A DNA stretch of 8,840 nucleotides from Planctomycetota bacterium (GTDB taxonomy: Bacteria; Planctomycetota; MHYJ01; JACQXL01): the NCBI GenBank assembly GCA_030018555.1, contig JASEHY010000052.1, forward strand, positions 1 through 8,840, in the 5' to 3' direction. Positions within the stretch are counted from its first letter, which is position 1. Each line of letters begins with the position of its first letter. Position numbers and translations under genes: made by a program. Under the pieces are notes generated by a model. That model was not told where the DNA came from. It did not search any database and saw only the letters and a program-made list of their open reading frames with translations. Positions 6,354-8,840 of the stretch are shown one piece after another.

Positions 6354-7160
6354 TTAAGAAAGCAATCCGAGTTTTTCAATGGCAATCTTTGCGGCTGATT
6401 GCTGGGCTGATTTCTTATCATTACCTATTCCAGGACCATAGCGTTCATTACCAGTTTGAGGCAGTTTAGACGGCAAATAGACCATTATCTCAAAAATTGG
6501 CTTGTGCTTGGGACCTGATTGTTTTATTACTTTATAAACGGGGACCCTGTTGAATTGTTGCTGGGAGTAATCTTGAAGAAGTGCTTTATAATTGGCGCGT
6601 TGTGCCTTCTCGTGAGCACCTGCTATTATATCCTCTACAAAGAGTTTGGCAATAATCTTATTAGTCTTTTCGTAGCCGGACTCCAGGAAAATAGCGCCAA
6701 ATAACGCCTCCATCACATTTGCTAAAACCGATACCGGAAAAGAGAGTGATTCTATTCCTTTACCCACGATAATAAACTTGTCTATGCCGAGAGCCCTGCA
6801 TTTTTTTGCCAGAACATCCCTGCTTACCAGATGAGATTTAATCACGCTCATTTTGCCTTCGCTCATCAGTGGAAATTTGGTGTAAAGCATTTGAGAGACC
6901 ACTAATCCAAGGACAGCATCGCCGAGAAATTCTAATCTTTCATTAATATGAGGTGCAATTTCGGAGGGCTTTTGAGTATTCGTCTCTGCCGACAGGTTCG
7001 CTGGGCTCACTGCAAGAGAGTTCATTTCTCGGGCAGATGAATGTGTCATCGCCTGAACAAGCAAATCCTTTTTACCGAAACGATAGCCAAAGGACAGTTT
7101 TATTGCCTTATATAACTTGTCCTTAAGCAGACTCTCTTTATCTTTCTTCCAGAAAAGCAT
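6354..7160 (-). CDS. rnc: Ribonuclease III
   Basis: A 268-residue endonuclease for double-stranded RNA, acting in rRNA and mRNA processing. Catalytic domain: FGYRFGKKDLLVQAMTHSSA, then the signature ERLEFLGDAVLGL (residues 74-86) and VLANVMEALFGAIFLESG (145-162). E151 matches the catalytic Glu of E. coli (E117), but the position of D114 is Asn (N148). A C-terminal double-stranded-RNA-binding domain (about 189-266) ends DKKSAQQSAAKIAIEKLGLL. Longer than the usual 220-240 residues: an insert of about 23 residues (48-70) precedes the signature and contains a dispersed repeat (6993-7016), and about 10 extra residues (229-239) lie in a loop of the RNA-binding domain. Start 7160 suits the family; no Shine-Dalgarno is visible. 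It is divergent from the transporter and first in a likely rnc-mfd operon. Confidence 0.95.
   Translation of the reverse strand: MLFWKKDKESLLKDKLYKAIKLSFGYRFGKKDLLVQAMTHSSAREMNSLAVSPANLSAETNTQKPSEIAPHINERLEFLGDAVLGLVVSQMLYTKFPLMSEGKMSVIKSHLVSRDVLAKKCRALGIDKFIIVGKGIESLSFPVSVLANVMEALFGAIFLESGYEKTNKIIAKLFVEDIIAGAHEKAQRANYKALLQDYSQQQFNRVPVYKVIKQSGPKHKPIFEIMVYLPSKLPQTGNERYGPGIGNDKKSAQQSAAKIAIEKLGLLS
6993..7016. repeat. Dispersed 24-base element, copy 1, antisense in rnc
   Basis: CAGGTTCGC, then TGGG, then CTCACTGCAAG, read on the plus strand. It is identical to the intergenic copy at 7232-7255 in 22 of 24 positions. On the rnc strand it encodes about residues 49-56 (LAVSPANL), within an insert that other RNase III proteins lack before the ERLEFLGD motif. 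Confidence 0.8.
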
Positions 7161-7188
7161 AAATATAGATTATCAAAACACACCATCG

Positions 7189-7255
7189 GTGCCAGAGGCA
7201 GACCCGCTTCAGGCGGGGAAAACTCAATATACAGGTTCGCTTCGCTCACTGCAAG
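7189..7255. repeat. Repeat block between rnc and the transporter
   Basis: Three motifs in a row: GCCAGAGGC (7191-7199), the reverse complement of a segment of the mfd hairpin at 5486-5500; a CCCGC-TTCAG-GCGGG hairpin (7203-7217); and copy 2 of the dispersed element (CAGGTTCGC-TTCG-CTCACTGCAAG, 7232-7255). The block fills about half of the divergent gap, and any promoters for rnc and the transporter must lie beside or within it. Confidence 0.75.
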
Positions 7256-7262
7256 AAAATAC

Positions 7263-7291
7263 TTGTTATTTTAGGTGCTATTTTTTACTAT
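7263..7291 (+). promoter_or_regulatory. Weak candidate promoter for the transporter
   Basis: TTGTTA (7263-7268), a 17-base spacer and TACTAT (7286-7291); each box matches the sigma-70 consensus at 4 of 6 positions. Transcription would begin at about 7298, only a base or two before ATG 7300, giving an essentially leaderless message. This would agree with the absence of a Shine-Dalgarno, but the match is weak. Confidence 0.3.
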
Positions 7292-7299
7292 ATCATCTT

Positions 7300-8742
7300 A
7301 TGAACGTTCCCAAACCGCCGCTGTTTAAGGATTTTATGTTCTATTGTGGTCCGGTTCTTTTTACCACCGCAATGGGTTTAGGCACGAGTGAGGTTATCCT
7401 CTATCCGCATCTTACAGCCAAATACGGAACAGGATGGCTGGGATGGATTACCCTTGCGCTATTCTTCCAGACAGTCTGGGGAATGGAATTAGCACGTTGG
7501 GTAGTAGTCTCTGGTGAACACGGGGCACAATTTAATGCCAGAGTCATCTCTAAAATAGGTGCTATCCTCTTTATCACGTTTCTGCTGTTTGTAGGACTAT
7601 CTGTCCCGGTCTGGGCAACATCAGCCGCCGCCGCACTCTGGGAAATTGTCAGAATACCAGCGGATATTAAACAGGGCACGGTCTTATGGGGCTGTCTGAC
7701 ATTTCTTTTTGTATTCGCCTTGATATTCTTCTCTCGCATCGCCAGAAAATGGGCTGAAACTATCAGCGTTATCACCCTTATTATCTGCTGGATAATCCTT
7801 GTTATTGCCGTCTGCTGTTGTGTCTCTCCGGCGATGTTACGCAGTTTAGGAAAAGGAATCCTCTGTTTTAATATCCCTCAAGAAATTGACCTCTGGACAC
7901 TGGGCTCAACTATTGCCTGGGCTGGCACAGGTCCCGGACTTCTCTGGTACACCTACTGGATGCGTGATGCCGGCTGGGGAATGGCTAAATATATCGGTCC
8001 TATCCCGGGATGGTTCGGCAAAACTACCAAACAGGTTCGCGGAGTTTATCCTGTAAGGACTCACTGCAAGTATAAAACCACAGGAATACTACCAACTGAT
8101 GACTCAGAAGAGAACATCAGCAATCTCAAAATATGGGTCAGAAGGTCGCACTGGACTATCTGGCTCGGCTATTTCGTAGGTAGTTTTGTAACGATATTGA
8201 TATTTACCGGTTTATCCGATGTAATCCTGAGACCCAGGGGACTTGTTCCCGCGGGGTTCAATGTGGTAAAATATCAGGCGGAGTTCTTTGTGCCAGTATG
8301 CGGTGCAATCGGCGCATCGCTCTTCTTAATAATGGCATGGTTATTATTCTTCAATACCCAATTAGGCATCTCGGAATCGCTCGTGCGTCAGAATGCTGAC
8401 GCAACTACTTCTCTGTTTGGGGTCAATATCAAAAAATCCTATTTCATCTGGTGGGGTGTTTATCTTGTCATTTCCTTTGCTCTCATCTTTCTTCTGGCGT
8501 ATCATAAAGACCTGACCATTTTCAAGTATATCACTTATGCGGCAATGACTTCGGCAGTAGCGCTGGTTATCTCTATGGGAGCAACCTTTATCGGCTCAAT
8601 AACGCTCTATCGTAACCTGCCTCCCCGGATTAGAAGAACGGTTCAACCATCTATTGTCTGGATATTTCTTCTGGGCGTGGGCTTGATTTATCATCTCTAT
8701 TGGGTAGGCAGGGCGATTATATTTAAGATGCAATTATTTTAG
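7300..8742 (+). CDS. Nramp/SLC11-related polytopic membrane transporter
   Basis: Integral membrane protein of 480 residues with about 11 predicted membrane segments. The first is FYCGPVLFTTAMGLGTSEV. The sixth (STIAWAGTGPGLLWYTYW) has an unwound-helix look, typical of the APC/LeuT fold. Overall pattern and length suggest the divergent Nramp-like proteins of planctomycete-type genomes, but canonical Nramp motifs (DPGN in helix 1, MPH in helix 6) are absent: helix 1 has GLGTSE instead. The substrate, metal or otherwise, is therefore unknown. The loop after helix 6 holds a repeat-derived insert (residues 245-257, QVRGVYPVRTHCK). Start 7300 fits the first hydrophilic residues (MNVPKPPLFKDF); an earlier in-frame ATG at 7117 would read back through rnc and the repeat block. 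There is no Shine-Dalgarno. The stop overlaps the convergent mutM end by 9 bases. Confidence 0.65.
   Translation: MNVPKPPLFKDFMFYCGPVLFTTAMGLGTSEVILYPHLTAKYGTGWLGWITLALFFQTVWGMELARWVVVSGEHGAQFNARVISKIGAILFITFLLFVGLSVPVWATSAAAALWEIVRIPADIKQGTVLWGCLTFLFVFALIFFSRIARKWAETISVITLIICWIILVIAVCCCVSPAMLRSLGKGILCFNIPQEIDLWTLGSTIAWAGTGPGLLWYTYWMRDAGWGMAKYIGPIPGWFGKTTKQVRGVYPVRTHCKYKTTGILPTDDSEENISNLKIWVRRSHWTIWLGYFVGSFVTILIFTGLSDVILRPRGLVPAGFNVVKYQAEFFVPVCGAIGASLFLIMAWLLFFNTQLGISESLVRQNADATTSLFGVNIKKSYFIWWGVYLVISFALIFLLAYHKDLTIFKYITYAAMTSAVALVISMGATFIGSITLYRNLPPRIRRTVQPSIVWIFLLGVGLIYHLYWVGRAIIFKMQLF
8032..8070. repeat. Dispersed element, copy 3, sense in transporter gene
   Basis: The ends CAGGTTCGC (8032-8040) and CTCACTGCAAG (8060-8070) match the copies at 6993 and 7232 exactly. 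Their 4-base interior is replaced by 19 bases (8041-8059) that include a TCCT-GTA-AGGA hairpin. At 39 bases (a multiple of three) it stays in frame and adds residues 245-257 in a loop between membrane helices 6 and 7. Confidence 0.75.
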
Positions 8743-8840
8743 AATCTGGCATCGGGGGCAAAAATAGGCACTGCGAGAACCTATCTTTATTCTGTTGATA
8801 GAACTCTTACACCTTGCACAGGGTTTACCTTCTCGGTCAT
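8734..8840 (-). CDS. mutM: Formamidopyrimidine-DNA glycosylase MutM/Fpg, C-terminal part
   Basis: Partial: the last 34 residues plus TAA, read from codon 8838-8836 down to the stop at 8734-8736; the rest lies beyond the right edge. The sequence starts DREGKPCARC and ends RSAYFCPRCQILK. It has the zinc finger C-X2-C-X16-C-X2-C that closes Fpg/Nei glycosylases, with the conserved Arg of the finger hairpin (IGSRSAYFC) that contacts DNA at the lesion. The spacing and the terminal CPRCQ are typical of MutM, which removes 8-oxoguanine and other oxidised purines. Endonuclease VIII (Nei) shares this finger and cannot be wholly excluded. It is convergent with the transporter, and its last 9 bases overlap that gene's 3' end. 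Confidence 0.85.
   Translation of the reverse strand, partial: DREGKPCARCKSSINRIKIGSRSAYFCPRCQILK

Noticed and set aside
6341..6421. Upstream in-frame start for mfd at 6421
   Set aside because: It would overlap the rnc 3' end by 68 bases and add 27 residues with no resemblance to Mfd; the peptide is just rnc sequence read in another frame.
3064..7255. CRISPR-like array
   Set aside because: The repeats vary in sequence, are irregularly spaced and lie inside conserved genes, with no uniform spacers and no cas genes.
7117..7299. Upstream in-frame start for the transporter at 7117
   Set aside because: The extra 61 residues would come from antisense rnc and the repeat block and show no membrane-protein or signal character; homology-like sequence begins at 7300.

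Overview
The window carries five complete protein genes and the 3' end of a sixth. It probably comes from an uncultivated bacterium with a Gram-negative envelope: it has an LpxL/HtrB-type lipid A acyltransferase, an exported HEAT-repeat protein, and housekeeping genes mfd, rnc and mutM. A Planctomycetota/Omnitrophota-like (PVC-type) lineage is my best guess, from the secreted HEAT protein with a Gly/Pro-rich linker, the non-canonical Nramp-like transporter, and the abundance of small palindromes in and between genes. I cannot confirm the taxon from sequence alone.

Layout, left to right. Positions 1-66 hold a short palindromic repeat and the lead-in to an LpxL-family acyltransferase (67-1059, +). 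An intergenic stretch of 148 bases carries the clearest sigma-70-type promoter in the window, then a GC-rich hairpin directly against a strong Shine-Dalgarno, leading to an exported HEAT-repeat protein (1208-3058, +). A repeat-filled gap of 99 bases separates it from the convergent mfd gene (3158-6340, -). Only 13 bases separate mfd from rnc upstream (6354-7160, -), so rnc-mfd look like one operon. A divergent gap of 139 bases, about half of it repeat sequence, leads to a polytopic Nramp/SLC11-related membrane protein (7300-8742, +). Its stop overlaps the convergent 3' end of mutM (8734-8840, -, partial), recognised from its C-terminal zinc finger.

The most striking feature is a population of small palindromic or heptameric repeats. 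They lie in every gap longer than 20 bases and also inside the reading frames of four genes (lpxL-like, mfd, rnc, transporter), where they add short in-frame peptide inserts to otherwise conserved proteins. mfd alone has six such loci, counting a triple-hairpin cluster as one. One element (CAGGTTCGC ... CTCACTGCAAG) occurs three times within 1.1 kb: antisense inside rnc, in the rnc/transporter gap, and sense inside the transporter, with a different interior in the last copy. The behaviour resembles Rickettsia palindromic elements but the sequences belong to several distinct families. Heptameric arrays also lie across the mfd start codon and just before its C-terminal domain, and mfd ends early inside that domain, next to another repeat cluster. 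No tRNA, rRNA, CRISPR array, transposase or phage gene was seen.
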